Made by a program: the position numbers and the translations under genes. Source: Acidimicrobiia bacterium (GTDB taxonomy: Bacteria; Actinomycetota; Acidimicrobiia; Acidimicrobiales; SKKL01). Taken from it: a DNA stretch of 64,000 nucleotides. Shown piece by piece: positions 24,991 to 33,754 of the stretch. Within the stretch, counting starts at the first letter, position 1, and the number at the start of each line of letters is the position of its first letter. The notes under the pieces are model-generated. The model did no database searches. It saw only the letters and a program-made list of their open reading frames with translations, and had not been told where the DNA came from. Where the stretch lies: assembly GCA_041676705.1 (NCBI GenBank), contig JBAYRL010000002.1, forward strand, positions 248,001 to 312,000, given 5' to 3'.

Positions 24991-25097
24991 ATCAATAGAT
25001 TACAAAACTGTGTCGATCATGTTTCTTGGCATTGCCATAAACCCACATAATTCCTTAATTTCGTTGAGGAAACTCCAGTTCGGGTCTACGCTCTATC

Positions 25098-25132
25098 CGT
25101 TCACGTAAAGTGAATAGTCCGATTGGTGAACG
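25098..25132. promoter_or_regulatory. GTGAA palindromes upstream of livK
   Basis: TTCAC-gtaaa-GTGAA (25100-25114) is a 15-base palindrome, and CGTTCAC (25098-25104) also pairs with GTGAACG (25126-25132). The three half-sites lie 17-51 bases before the livK start and could be an operator or a leader hairpin. No regulator is identified. Confidence 0.35.
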
Positions 25133-25148
25133 AAAAGAGATTCATCCT

Positions 25149-26471
25149 ATGCGCAGCTCTAGCCGGTTGTGGCGCGTTTTGGCGTTGCTACTTGGTTTCA
25201 CATTAATTGCCGCCGCTTGTTCAAGTGATGACGATAAGGACAGCGCTCCTTCGTCCTCCTCGACAACAGCGGCCGACGATTCAGACAATGGTGACGACGA
25301 AGTTCCCGGCGATCTGGCCGACATTGATACCGATACCCTGACCATTGGTACTCTGTTGCCAGAAACCGGTTCGTTGGCTTTCCTTGGCCCACCCATGACC
25401 AACGGTGTAGCCATGGCTATTCGTGACATCAACGAAGCTGGCGGCGCTTTGGGTAACGATGTCGTACTGATCAGCGGTGACGACGGAAGCGACCCCGACG
25501 TGGCCAACAACACCGTTGACCGCCTCTTGGGCACCGAAGGTGTGAATGCCATCATTGGTGCCGCCGGTTCTGGTGTCACCTTGCAGGTGGTTGACAAGAT
25601 CACCGGTGCTGGCGTACTCGAATGTTCACCGTCTAACACCGGTGCCAACCTCCGTAACGCCGGTAAAGACGGCTTCTATTTCCGTACTGCCCCTGCCGAC
25701 AACCTTCAAGGTCCAGTCTTGGCTGAGTACATTATGGAAGACGGTCACTCTAACGTGGCCATCATCGTGCGTGCCGATGACTACGGTGTAGGTTTCGCTG
25801 GTTTCATCGCCGACGCCCTTGAAGAAGGCGGCGCTAGCGTTGTTTACAACGAAAGCTTCGACCCCCAAGCCACCAACTTCGACGCTGAGGTGCAGGCCAT
25901 CAAGGCCGCCGATCCCGATGCGATTGCACTGGTTTCCTTCGAAGAAGGAATCCAGCTAATCCAGGCTCTCATTGAAGCTGGTATTGGCCCGGACACCATT
26001 CCTCTGTATGTGGGTGATGGCTTGGCAACTGGTGACATGGCCGAGCTGATTGACCCTTCAAACCCAGCGGTTGCGCTTGGTATTAAGGGCACCCAGCCAT
26101 CGGCAGCCCCCGAACTTGGCGCGGCATTCTTCCCCGCTGCGTTCGCTGAGTTTGCTCCTGGCGTCGACAGCATCTATTCGGCTCAGGCTTATGACTGTGC
26201 CATCTTGATTGCGCTAGCCGCCCATCAGGCAGGTACCGCTGACCCGGCTGAGATCCGTGACAACATGTCGTCGGTCTCCCAAGACGGCACCAAGTGCGAA
26301 ACCTATGCCGAGTGTAAAGACCTCATCGATGCTGGTGAAGACATCGACTACGACGGCGCTTCTGGCCCCATCGACTTCGACGGTAGCGACCCCAGCAATG
26401 GTGTGTACGAACTGTTCGAGTACGACGATGAAGGCAACATGAATGTCGTTCGCCAAGTAGCTGTTAAATAG
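25149..26471 (+). CDS. livK: Branched-chain amino acid ABC transporter substrate-binding lipoprotein
   Basis: A type I periplasmic-binding fold receptor of 440 residues. It has a lipoprotein signal with lipobox LIAAAC, an acidic Ser/Thr linker, and the family opening TIGTLLPETGSLAFLGPPMTNGVAMAIRDIN. GAAGSGVTLQVVDKITGAG and AQAYDCAILIALAAHQAG complete the two lobes. It captures a branched-chain or other amide/amino acid for the LivFGMH complex encoded convergently downstream. The start is set at Met 25149, directly before the signal peptide; the upstream frame to 25110 lacks family likeness. It ends at a strong terminator. Confidence 0.9.
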   Translation: MRSSSRLWRVLALLLGFTLIAAACSSDDDKDSAPSSSSTTAADDSDNGDDEVPGDLADIDTDTLTIGTLLPETGSLAFLGPPMTNGVAMAIRDINEAGGALGNDVVLISGDDGSDPDVANNTVDRLLGTEGVNAIIGAAGSGVTLQVVDKITGAGVLECSPSNTGANLRNAGKDGFYFRTAPADNLQGPVLAEYIMEDGHSNVAIIVRADDYGVGFAGFIADALEEGGASVVYNESFDPQATNFDAEVQAIKAADPDAIALVSFEEGIQLIQALIEAGIGPDTIPLYVGDGLATGDMAELIDPSNPAVALGIKGTQPSAAPELGAAFFPAAFAEFAPGVDSIYSAQAYDCAILIALAAHQAGTADPAEIRDNMSSVSQDGTKCETYAECKDLIDAGEDIDYDGASGPIDFDGSDPSNGVYELFEYDDEGNMNVVRQVAVK

Positions 26472-26501
26472 TTTCCTTAAGAGGCAACTAGTCAGTAATT
26501 A

Positions 26502-26528
26502 GTGTGGGCCCCACCTCGGGGCCCACAC
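26502..26528. terminator. Terminator between livK and livF
   Basis: GTGTGGGCCCC (26502-26512) pairs perfectly with its complement (26518-26528) around a five-base loop, followed on the plus strand by TTCGTTTT. It lies between convergent units and serves livK directly. Confidence 0.82.
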
Positions 26529-26620
26529 TTCGTTTTGGGGCTAGCACCGGCGGCGGGGATGATTTCTTGGTCCAGCCAACCCATTCCCAAGCTCAAGCAT
26601 GAGCCAAGAATGCGCCCAAG

Positions 26621-27379
26621 CTAATCCTTATGCTGTGCCAAAGTACCCAGGTACAAATCGATAACCTTTTGGTCGTTTAGCAGCTCATGGCCAGGACCTT
26701 CATGAGCATTACGCCCCTGGTCGAGCACATAGGCCCGATCGGCAATCTCAAGACACCGCCTAGCGTTTTGTTCCACGATCACAATCGAAACGCCGCTGCG
26801 GTTAATGTTTTGCACTTGAAGAAAAACTTCATCTTGATTCGCAGGCGACAACCCAGCCGATGGCTCGTCTAGCAACAAAACCGAGGGACGCATCATAAGG
26901 GCACGTCCCATCGCCAACATTTGACGTTCGCCACCCGACAAAAGCCCGGCTCGCTGCGATGGCCGCTCGCCCAAGAGTGGGAACAGCTCGGCCACCATGG
27001 CGTAACGCTCATCAAAACGTTTCGGATCTTGGTAAATACCCATCTCAAGGTTTTCACGAATCGACAAGTTCGGGAAAACGTTGTTGGTTTGGGGCACAAA
27101 GCCCACGCCCTTTGAGACTAAAGCGTGCGAAGGCATGTTGGTAATGTCTTCGCCCCGTAACAAAACCTGTCCGGAGCGGATGTTGACCAAGCCAAACATC
27201 GACTTCAAAAGCGTTGACTTACCAGCACCGTTTGGTCCAATGATGCCCACCAGCTCACCATCATTCAGAACGAAATTGGTACCGGTGAGAATATCGAGTC
27301 CGGGTAGGTAGCCCGCCACCAACTCGATAGCTTCAACCACTACCGAAGCGGCCGGGAGCGTAGAAGGCTGCTCGCTCAT
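26621..27379 (-). CDS. livF: Branched-chain amino acid ABC transporter ATPase LivF
   Basis: A 252-residue ABC ATPase with Walker A GPNGAGKST, Q-loop near FVPQTNNVF, signature LLSGGERQML, Walker B VLLLDEPSAGLSP and H-loop region VEQNARR. The NVFPNLSIRENLEMG block is characteristic of LivF rather than LivG. It energises uptake with LivG. Its start overlaps the end of livG by four bases. It is last in the livHMGF operon. Confidence 0.92.
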   Translation of the reverse strand: MSEQPSTLPAASVVVEAIELVAGYLPGLDILTGTNFVLNDGELVGIIGPNGAGKSTLLKSMFGLVNIRSGQVLLRGEDITNMPSHALVSKGVGFVPQTNNVFPNLSIRENLEMGIYQDPKRFDERYAMVAELFPLLGERPSQRAGLLSGGERQMLAMGRALMMRPSVLLLDEPSAGLSPANQDEVFLQVQNINRSGVSIVIVEQNARRCLEIADRAYVLDQGRNAHEGPGHELLNDQKVIDLYLGTLAQHKD

Positions 27380-28245
27380 GGCTGCTGCTCCTTAGGCACC
27401 TCAACTTCACTAGGGCGGGCACTACCTAAATAGGCGTCGATGACCAAGGGATCAGCTCCTACCGCTTCCGGCAAACCTTCCGAAATAACCGCTCCTTGGG
27501 CCAGACACACCACCCAATCGCTAATTCCCATCACCACATCCATGTCGTGTTCGATAAAGATCACTGACATACCTTCATCACGAAGTTGAGTGATGTGACC
27601 CAACAGTGATTGCACCAACGCCGGGTTCACACCCGCCATAGGTTCATCTAAGAGCAACACTTTGGGCTCTACCATTAAGGCCCGCGCCATTTCCAAGAGC
27701 TTGCGCTGGCCACCTGAAAGCGTGCCAGCGTACTCATTACGCATATGGGTCAGACGAAAACGATCGAGAAGCTCATCGGCTCGAACTCGAATTTCGTCTT
27801 CCTCGGCTTTCCACCGAAACGGGAACAACGCGTTAACTAAACCTTCGCCGCGCTGCTCGGTAGCGCCGAGCATCAAGTTGTCAATGACCGTCATCTTTGA
27901 AAGGGCTTTAGTCAGCTGGAACGTGCGCACCATGCCGGCACGAGCAATGTAGTGCGGCCGTTTCCCAGTCAGTGACTGACCATCAACATCCCATTCGCCG
28001 GTATCAGCCTGATCGAAACCAGTTAGCAGGTTAAATAAGGTTGTTTTGCCTGCACCGTTGGGTCCAATGACCGAGGTGATAAGTCCACGTTCAACCTCAA
28101 GATGTTCAACGTCAACCGCACGAAGCCCTCCGAATTGGCGACTGACACCACGCACCGTGAGGATAGGGTCAGGTTTAGCCACCCCAGGGGTCGGCGCGAC
28201 ATGGGCGAGCTTACGAGGACGGGAATTAGCAGCACTATTGGGCAC
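27376..28245 (-). CDS. livG: Branched-chain amino acid ABC transporter ATPase LivG
   Basis: A 289-residue ABC ATPase with Walker A GPNGAGKTTLFNLLTG, signature LSGGQRKLLEMARAL, Walker B VLLLDEPMAGVNP and H-loop FIEHDMDVVMGI, which are LivG marks. An N-terminal extension of about 27 residues is basic and probably disordered. It overlaps livM by 11 bases and livF by four, so the four genes are tightly co-translated. Confidence 0.92.
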   Translation of the reverse strand: MPNSAANSRPRKLAHVAPTPGVAKPDPILTVRGVSRQFGGLRAVDVEHLEVERGLITSVIGPNGAGKTTLFNLLTGFDQADTGEWDVDGQSLTGKRPHYIARAGMVRTFQLTKALSKMTVIDNLMLGATEQRGEGLVNALFPFRWKAEEDEIRVRADELLDRFRLTHMRNEYAGTLSGGQRKLLEMARALMVEPKVLLLDEPMAGVNPALVQSLLGHITQLRDEGMSVIFIEHDMDVVMGISDWVVCLAQGAVISEGLPEAVGADPLVIDAYLGSARPSEVEVPKEQQP

Positions 28246-29224
28246 CGATTAACACCTCTTCCCGCTTGCCGAAGACCCCTTGCGGTCGCCAAACCATCAA
28301 GACCATGAGCACCAGCCCCACCAAAATAAACCGTACGGCTGCCACCTGCTGACTACTCAAAAGCCAATCGGGAATCACCCCGTTGGTAATACCTTGGCGC
28401 AATAAACCTTCGGTGGCGGAAATAAGGAACCAGAAAATCACCGAACCGGCAATAGGGCCCCACACCGAAGCGGTACCGCCCAAAATCATAACCGTCCACA
28501 CAAAGAAGGTGGTTTGGGGAAGATAGCGGTCGGGTACGACAGCTTGAGCCTCAAAAGCCAACATGATGCCTGCTAGCGCCCCAATCACACCACCTAGGCA
28601 CAAACTTTGAATCTTGAATGAAAACACGTTTTTACCAAGGGCTCTGGCAGCATCCTCGTCTTCACGAATAGCTTTTAGAACTCGTCCAAAAGGTGCCCTC
28701 ATCAACGCCCAAACCAAAGCCATGCTTAGCGCTACTAACGCCCAGGTAACTGTCATCACCCACATGGAACGGGCGTTGAAAGTAACCCGCCAAATACCAT
28801 AGGTGCCACTGAAAGGGTTCAGGTCGAAGAACTCATCGGCGAAACCTTGGATTCCAAAGACACCGCCGGTCCATTGTTCAAGCGCTGATGAACGCACCAA
28901 AATACGGATGATCTCGCCCACCGCAATGGTGGTGATGGCCAAAAATTCAGCTCGTAAGCGCAGCGTGGGAAGCCCCAACAGCAGCGCCAAGAGGATTGAG
29001 GCCACAATACCCATGGGTACTGCTAACCAAAGGCTTAAACCCAAATCAACCGAGATGGCCGTGGCGTAAGCTCCCACCGCCATAAAGGCAATATGGCCAA
29101 AGTTGATGAGACCGGTGAAACCAAAGTGGATGTTCAAGCCAATGGCTGCCAAAGCGTAGGCGGCCGCCTGAACACCAACCGCCGAACGTAATGCGTCGGC
29201 CAAGATTTTAAGCAGAACCTCCAT
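28235..29224 (-). CDS. livM: Branched-chain amino acid ABC transporter permease LivM
   Basis: A 329-residue membrane permease with about nine helices and the family motif GLTG-type segment GLNIHFGFTGLINFGHIAFMAVGAYA near residue 30. The coupling loop FGRVLKAIREDEDAARALGKN contacts the ATPases. The start at 29224 shares one base with the livH stop (TGATG); a longer frame to 29455 is antisense-like composition inside livH and is rejected. It pairs with LivH to form the channel. Confidence 0.9.
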   Translation of the reverse strand: MEVLLKILADALRSAVGVQAAAYALAAIGLNIHFGFTGLINFGHIAFMAVGAYATAISVDLGLSLWLAVPMGIVASILLALLLGLPTLRLRAEFLAITTIAVGEIIRILVRSSALEQWTGGVFGIQGFADEFFDLNPFSGTYGIWRVTFNARSMWVMTVTWALVALSMALVWALMRAPFGRVLKAIREDEDAARALGKNVFSFKIQSLCLGGVIGALAGIMLAFEAQAVVPDRYLPQTTFFVWTVMILGGTASVWGPIAGSVIFWFLISATEGLLRQGITNGVIPDWLLSSQQVAAVRFILVGLVLMVLMVWRPQGVFGKREEVLIGAQ

Positions 29225-30627
29225 CAGCCGAAACGCTCCTTCAATCCAAGAATGCCCGATGGGCGGAAGATTAGAATCACGACCAGCACCACCAGCGCGA
29301 ACATCAGCTTCATCTGCGATGGGAACCAGTAGGTGGATAGCTGGGTCACTAATCCCACCACCAGGCCGCCAAGCATGGCGCCATAGGCGGTACCAAGGCC
29401 GCCTAGTACTACGGCTGCGAAGATGAACAGCAGCAGCTCGTAGCCCATGTTCCATTGAATAGATTCCGCTAGACCAAACATGGCACCGGCCAAGCCAGCT
29501 AAGGCCGAACCTACGAACCAGGTAGCCATAACCACCCGGTTCACATCGATACCACTTGAATTTGCTAGGTCTTTATTGGCCGACACGGCACGCATCGCCG
29601 TTCCGATGCGCGTGTTCTGCAGTGCCCAACCAAACGCCAGAAGCACCGCACCGGCAATCACAATAATGAACCACGACTTGGGGGTAAGAGAGACTGGCCC
29701 AATCGAATAAGTGGATTGCAGACGATAGCCCCGATAGAACTGCGCTCGTGACCCAAAGAGAATGAGATACAGGTGTCGCACTACTAAGGCTAAACCGATG
29801 GAAATAATCATGGCAGCAATATCGCCTGAGCCACGTGCACGTACTGGCCCGAACACCCCTTTTTCAAAGAGCGTGCCTAGCCCACCGGCTAGGATTACAG
29901 CCCCCACGACCGCCAAGAGAAGAGGCATGGCTGGAATGGGGCCAATTCCACGTTCCAACCAGAACGCTGTTATAGCCCCAAATGCCAATAGTTCACCGTG
30001 GGCGAAATTAACCAGGTTGGTAACACCAAATACTAGCGATAAGCCGAGCGCTGCCAGAGCAATCATAAAACCGAACTTCACGCCTTCAGCTGCCAAGTTC
30101 GATAATCGGTTAAGACGCGAGACGCTAACTCGACCGTCACTACCTTCACCATCGTTCAAGGCGAACAAGGCGTTCTTGTCCTGCCCAGCGCGCACTCCAA
30201 TGGTTAGCGATGCTTTCGTTGAATCACGCAGTGTTAAATCGTCGGGAAGGGTGCTTTCATCAATTGAAACCACATAGGTGCCCTCCTCGGGTAACGACAC
30301 TTGCCATTCGCCATTGGCATTCGAGGTATCGCTACCGACTTCAGTGCCGTCTTCGGTTGTAACGCTTATAACAACACCTTCAACGCCGTTGCGTTCGAGG
30401 TCTTGTAGACGGCCTTTAAGCGATTGTTCAGGGGCGCTGGTGTTTTCAGTCGCAGTTTCGGTTTCAGCGGTGACAGATTCAGAATCAGATTCTTGAGCGC
30501 TGGCGCTTGTTACTAGCCCAGACCCTAAGAAGAACCCAACCGAAAGTATTACGCAGAGCGCGCCTAAGAAACGCCGCCTAGGGCGAGTAGCTATCGACAC
30601 AGTTTGAGGCCCAGCCCGATCATCCAT
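29224..30627 (-). CDS. livH: LivH permease fused to an N-terminal extracytoplasmic beta domain
   Basis: At 467 residues this is much longer than a usual LivH (about 290-300). Residues 20-45 form a signal peptide or helix ending SASA, then an acidic linker, then about 70-150 a carboxypeptidase-regulatory-like beta domain (GVEGVVISVTTEDGTEVG, then NANGEWQVSLPEEGTYVVSI). The permease proper begins near 178 with KFGFMIALAALGLSLVFGVTNLVNF and keeps FAHGELLAFGA and the loop TRIGTAMRAVSANKDLA. The added domain should lie outside the membrane, where it could dock the lipid-anchored LivK. It is first in the operon, with no frameshift at the junction. Confidence 0.88.
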   Translation of the reverse strand: MDDRAGPQTVSIATRPRRRFLGALCVILSVGFFLGSGLVTSASAQESDSESVTAETETATENTSAPEQSLKGRLQDLERNGVEGVVISVTTEDGTEVGSDTSNANGEWQVSLPEEGTYVVSIDESTLPDDLTLRDSTKASLTIGVRAGQDKNALFALNDGEGSDGRVSVSRLNRLSNLAAEGVKFGFMIALAALGLSLVFGVTNLVNFAHGELLAFGAITAFWLERGIGPIPAMPLLLAVVGAVILAGGLGTLFEKGVFGPVRARGSGDIAAMIISIGLALVVRHLYLILFGSRAQFYRGYRLQSTYSIGPVSLTPKSWFIIVIAGAVLLAFGWALQNTRIGTAMRAVSANKDLANSSGIDVNRVVMATWFVGSALAGLAGAMFGLAESIQWNMGYELLLFIFAAVVLGGLGTAYGAMLGGLVVGLVTQLSTYWFPSQMKLMFALVVLVVILIFRPSGILGLKERFG

Positions 30628-30780
30628 TTACCACACGTCACAGACGTTCTCATCGACGTTGCACAACGGAGATACATTAGCGACTATATGGGCAGCAATT
30701 CCGAATTCGTGGGTTCTTCCCTCGAATTACGCCATGAACAAATCACAAAATTTCACTGGCTACAGCGGCGAAGTTCGAAG

Positions 30781-31134
30781 CTAATCGAGATAGTCTTCGA
30801 ACTTAGTGGGGGGTCGACCGAGGATTGCCTTGTCATCCAAAACCAACACCGGCCGCTCCATCAGCTTCGGGTGTTCTAACAACAACTCCACCACCGCGGC
30901 CGGAGTGACATAATCTTCGGCGTTTAGATTGAGCTCCTTGAAATGACCGTCTTTGCGCACTAGCAACCCGGGCTCAACGTCGAGGTTGTTGACAATGAAC
31001 TCAAGGTCTTCCCGGCTGGGGGGAAGATCGAGATACCGAACAACCTCGGCTTCTGGGTTCTTCGCTAACACCAGCTCGAGCCCGGCCCGAGACTTCGAAC
31101 ATCGGGGGTTGTGCATTATGCGCATTGGATCCAT
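30781..31134 (-). CDS. Arsenate reductase (ArsC/YfgD) family protein
   Basis: A thioredoxin-fold ArsC-like protein of 117 residues. It starts RIMHNPRCSKSRAGLELV with Cys12 in the CxxS motif, and ends with VLDDKAILGRPPTKFEDYL, the family's Arg-containing GRPP block. It is related to glutaredoxin-linked arsenate reductases and YfgD. The start is chosen at ATG 31134; 31125 and 31158 are alternatives. There are no ars transporters or regulators near, so arsenate detoxification is unproven. It lies 30 bases after the cysO-like gene in the same direction, which could hint at a sulfur or redox role. Confidence 0.8.
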   Translation of the reverse strand: MDPMRIMHNPRCSKSRAGLELVLAKNPEAEVVRYLDLPPSREDLEFIVNNLDVEPGLLVRKDGHFKELNLNAEDYVTPAAVVELLLEHPKLMERPVLVLDDKAILGRPPTKFEDYLD

Positions 31135-31164
31135 GGCCCTCTCCACAGGTTCAAGCAACTGGAA

Positions 31165-31446
31165 TTAGTAGCTGCCGCCAGCTACGGCAGGGATGATCGA
31201 TACCGTTTCACCAGCTGGCACCTTAGTGTTAAGCCCGTCGAGGAATCGAACATCATCATCGGCCACAAAAACGTTTACGAAACGGTGAAGGTTGCCATCT
31301 TCGTCAAGAAGACGGTCACGAAAGCCAGGGTGTTCGGCCTCTAGAGCATCTATCACGCCACCAAGGGTTTCAGCTTCAACCGTGACTTCCGACTTACCAC
31401 CAGTAAGAGGACGCAAAGTTGTAGGGACACGAATGGAGACGCTCAT
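31165..31446 (-). CDS. CysO-like sulfur carrier (MoaD/ThiS family)
   Basis: A 93-residue ubiquitin-fold protein closely patterned on mycobacterial CysO: VPTTLRPLTGG, LHRFVNVFVADDDVRF and SIIPAVAGG. CysO carries thiocarboxylate sulfur for cysteine synthesis with CysM and the protease Mec; neither is in the window. In working carriers Gly-Gly is terminal; here Ser92-Tyr93 follow the pair, so either processing is needed or the protein is not a carrier. The ArsC-like gene follows in the same direction. Confidence 0.83.
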   Translation of the reverse strand: MSVSIRVPTTLRPLTGGKSEVTVEAETLGGVIDALEAEHPGFRDRLLDEDGNLHRFVNVFVADDDVRFLDGLNTKVPAGETVSIIPAVAGGSY

Positions 31447-31632
31447 AGAAATCCTTATTTCAAACTAGTTAGAGGCTTGGAAGGCAAGCCGCGTGAAACG
31501 CTATCAGTTGAATGCTATACGCACCGAAGAATGACACCAACCAGGGCCAATTGCTGACCAATCTAGGTCGAATTTAGCGCAATTTCTAAGGGTGACTTTG
31601 CCAGGTGGTGGCCATTGCGTGACCATTAGAGA

Positions 31633-32541
31633 GTGCCATTAGCCACAATCTCGTCTTTCAATTACCGCGATTATTCCTTGGAGGCACTTGCCGCTGCCAA
31701 GGGCGAGCGCACCATTTCGGTGTGTATTCCAGCGCGTAATGAAGAGTCGACCATTGGCAAAATTGTGGCCACGATCGTGGCTGAACTGGTAGAAAACTGG
31801 GCGCTTGTTGACGAAGTCATTTTAATTGACGACCATTCGAGCGACGCCACAGCGGCGGTGGCGGCCAACGCTGGTGCCACCGTGGTTTCAGCCGAAGATA
31901 TCTTGCCAGAGCAGAACCTTGGCCCAGGCAAGGGTCAAGCCATGTGGAAATCACTCTTGGTTTCTTCGGGTGACCTTATTACTTGGTGTGACGGCGACAT
32001 TCGCGAGTTCGAAATTCGGTTTGTAGTGGGAATTTTGGGCCCGCTGCTTACCGAATCCAACCTTCAGTTTGTGAAGGCCTACTACGAGCGGCCCTACCTC
32101 GACGAAGCTTCCGGCGGGGGCCGAGTTACCGAAATCATGGCTCGACCTTTGATCAGCTTGTTGTTCCCTCATCTAACCGGGCTCTACCAACCGCTATCAG
32201 GCGAATATGGGGGCTACCGAAGCCTGCTTGAACAGCTGCCCTTCGTGGCCGACTATGGCGTAGAACTGGGTCTTTTAATTGACGTCGCCAACTTGGTTGG
32301 TACCGACGCTATTGGCCAGGTAGACCTGGGCGAGCGCCAACACCGTAATCGTCCACTCGATGACCTAGGCCCACAAGCCGCCACTATCTTGCACACTGCC
32401 TTGGTAAGAGTTAACTCGTCACTGGTTAGCGAACAGGTGGAATTTGTTCGCCCCGCTCAAGATTCCTTAACCCTTGACCACTTGGAGCTGCCGCCAATGG
32501 CTAGCCTGGCCCCATACCAACAACGCCATTCACCCACCTAA
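31633..32541 (+). CDS. gpgS: Glucosyl-3-phosphoglycerate synthase
   Basis: A GT81/GT-A family enzyme of 302 residues. SVCIPARNEESTIGKIV, DEVILIDDHSSDAT, NLGPGKGQAMWKSL and SGEYGGYRSLLEQLPF are patterns seen in GpgS. It joins glucose from a nucleotide donor to 3-phosphoglycerate, the first step to glucosylglycerate, a compatible solute and the primer of methylglucose lipopolysaccharides in mycobacteria. A GTG start is used. A glycerate kinase is convergent 190 bases further on, which fits glycerate/phosphoglycerate recycling. The phosphatase GpgP is not recognised in the window. Confidence 0.9.
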   Translation: MPLATISSFNYRDYSLEALAAAKGERTISVCIPARNEESTIGKIVATIVAELVENWALVDEVILIDDHSSDATAAVAANAGATVVSAEDILPEQNLGPGKGQAMWKSLLVSSGDLITWCDGDIREFEIRFVVGILGPLLTESNLQFVKAYYERPYLDEASGGGRVTEIMARPLISLLFPHLTGLYQPLSGEYGGYRSLLEQLPFVADYGVELGLLIDVANLVGTDAIGQVDLGERQHRNRPLDDLGPQAATILHTALVRVNSSLVSEQVEFVRPAQDSLTLDHLELPPMASLAPYQQRHSPT

Positions 32542-32544
32542 GGG

Positions 32545-32766
32545 GTGGCCCCGAGGTACCCAGTGAACTATCCAAGCCCACAACCGTCTCCACCACGCTT
32601 ATCACCCCTCGGGGCCCTAGCTGTTGGCATCTTGGCCATCATCGGTGCCATATCGCTGATTATGTGGGTGCTCAGCACCCTGTGGTGGTTAATTAAGCTG
32701 ATTATCGCGGCTGTGGTGGTGCTCACCGTAATTAGCTGGTGGGTGGGCCGAAAAAATCCTGGTTAG
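32545..32766 (+). CDS. Small two-helix membrane protein
   Basis: A 73-residue protein with a Pro-rich start, then two hydrophobic helices (about 20-42 and 44-66), ending WWVGRKNPG. The GTG start is 3 bases after the gpgS stop, behind an AGGGG that overlaps the gap, so it is probably co-translated with gpgS. The last 35 bases overlap the end of the convergent glycerate kinase gene. Function unknown. Confidence 0.6.
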   Translation: MAPRYPVNYPSPQPSPPRLSPLGALAVGILAIIGAISLIMWVLSTLWWLIKLIIAAVVVLTVISWWVGRKNPG

Positions 32767-33754
32767 TGAGCACCTTCAGCGCTGCGTCACGGATACTACC
32801 CAGAACATCGGTGTGGGCTTGTTCTTTGCCATATAGTGCCGAAAGTGAGAGTGCCTTCAGGTTGAGCGCTGGCGGGATCTCGTCGTAAACCGCGCCAGCA
32901 ATGGCAACTGCCGGCACCGACAGATCATTGGCCATGGCCGCCACACCGCCAACCACTTTGCCTTGGAACGAAGCCGCATCTAGGAAGCCTTCACCGGTGA
33001 TTACTAAATCAGCCTTACCTAGAGCATCGACTAAGCCGACTTCTTCGGCCACCACCTCAAAACCTGAAACTACCTTCGCCCCAATGGCGGCCAGCGCCCC
33101 GGCTAAACCACCCGCCGCCCCCGAACCGGGCAGTTCGGTTACATCAACACCGTATTCTTCTTTGTAGAGCTGAGCTAACCTCTCTAAACGCCGCCGCAGG
33201 AACTTCACCTGGGCCGTAGTGGCACCTTTTTGTGGACCGAAAACCGCGGCGGCATCTAAGAATTTAGTGGTCACGTCCACAGCTACCACCAGCTCGATAC
33301 CTTTAAGCCGGGGCAGTGGAGGCAGCGCCTGAATCGCTCCCAGGCCACCATCGGTAGTGGCGGAACCCCCTAAGGTCACTACGATTTTTTTGGCCCCCGC
33401 TTCCACGGCGGCACTAATGAGCTCGCCGGTGCCCTGCGTAGAGGCAGAGATCGGGTCGTTCTTGTGCGGTTCCCCAATTAACGTCAGTCCCGAAGCAGCT
33501 GCCATTTCGATGATGGCTTGACCACGCCTTATTCGCCACGGCGCACGCACCGGGTCGCCCAAAGGTCCACTCACCAGGGTGTTGCGGTTTGGGCCTCCCA
33601 ATACTTCGAGGGTGCCTTCACCACCGTCGGCCAATGGAATCGGGTCGCATTCCCAACCAGCTTGCAGCGCCGCCTCGCACATGGCTTGGGCGGCTTCAGC
33701 AGCCGAAGCGGTGCCTTTGAACTTATCGGGGGCCGCGACTACTCGCATAGGCAT
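32732..33754 (-). CDS. Glycerate kinase (GK type I)
   Basis: A 340-residue kinase with the family's opening VVAAPDKFKGTASAAEAAQAM, PLADGGEGTLEVL, LGGSATTDGGLGA, PGSGAAGGLAGAL and ITGEGFLDAASFQGK. It phosphorylates glycerate to 2- or 3-phosphoglycerate. It shares one base with the upstream LytR_C gene and overlaps the small membrane gene at its end. Its placement near gpgS suggests return of glycerate to the glycolytic pool; that link is inferred. Confidence 0.9.
   Translation of the reverse strand: MPMRVVAAPDKFKGTASAAEAAQAMCEAALQAGWECDPIPLADGGEGTLEVLGGPNRNTLVSGPLGDPVRAPWRIRRGQAIIEMAAASGLTLIGEPHKNDPISASTQGTGELISAAVEAGAKKIVVTLGGSATTDGGLGAIQALPPLPRLKGIELVVAVDVTTKFLDAAAVFGPQKGATTAQVKFLRRRLERLAQLYKEEYGVDVTELPGSGAAGGLAGALAAIGAKVVSGFEVVAEEVGLVDALGKADLVITGEGFLDAASFQGKVVGGVAAMANDLSVPAVAIAGAVYDEIPPALNLKALSLSALYGKEQAHTDVLGSIRDAALKVLTNQDFFGPPTS

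Noticed and set aside
28235..29455. Longer livM starting at 29455
   Set aside because: The extra 77 residues are the antisense of livH in composition (Arg/Trp/His-rich). The family begins at 29224 with a TGATG overlap.
30604..30879. 91-codon plus-strand frame between livH and the ArsC-like gene
   Set aside because: Runs antisense into the ArsC-like coding region, with no ribosome site or recognisable pattern.
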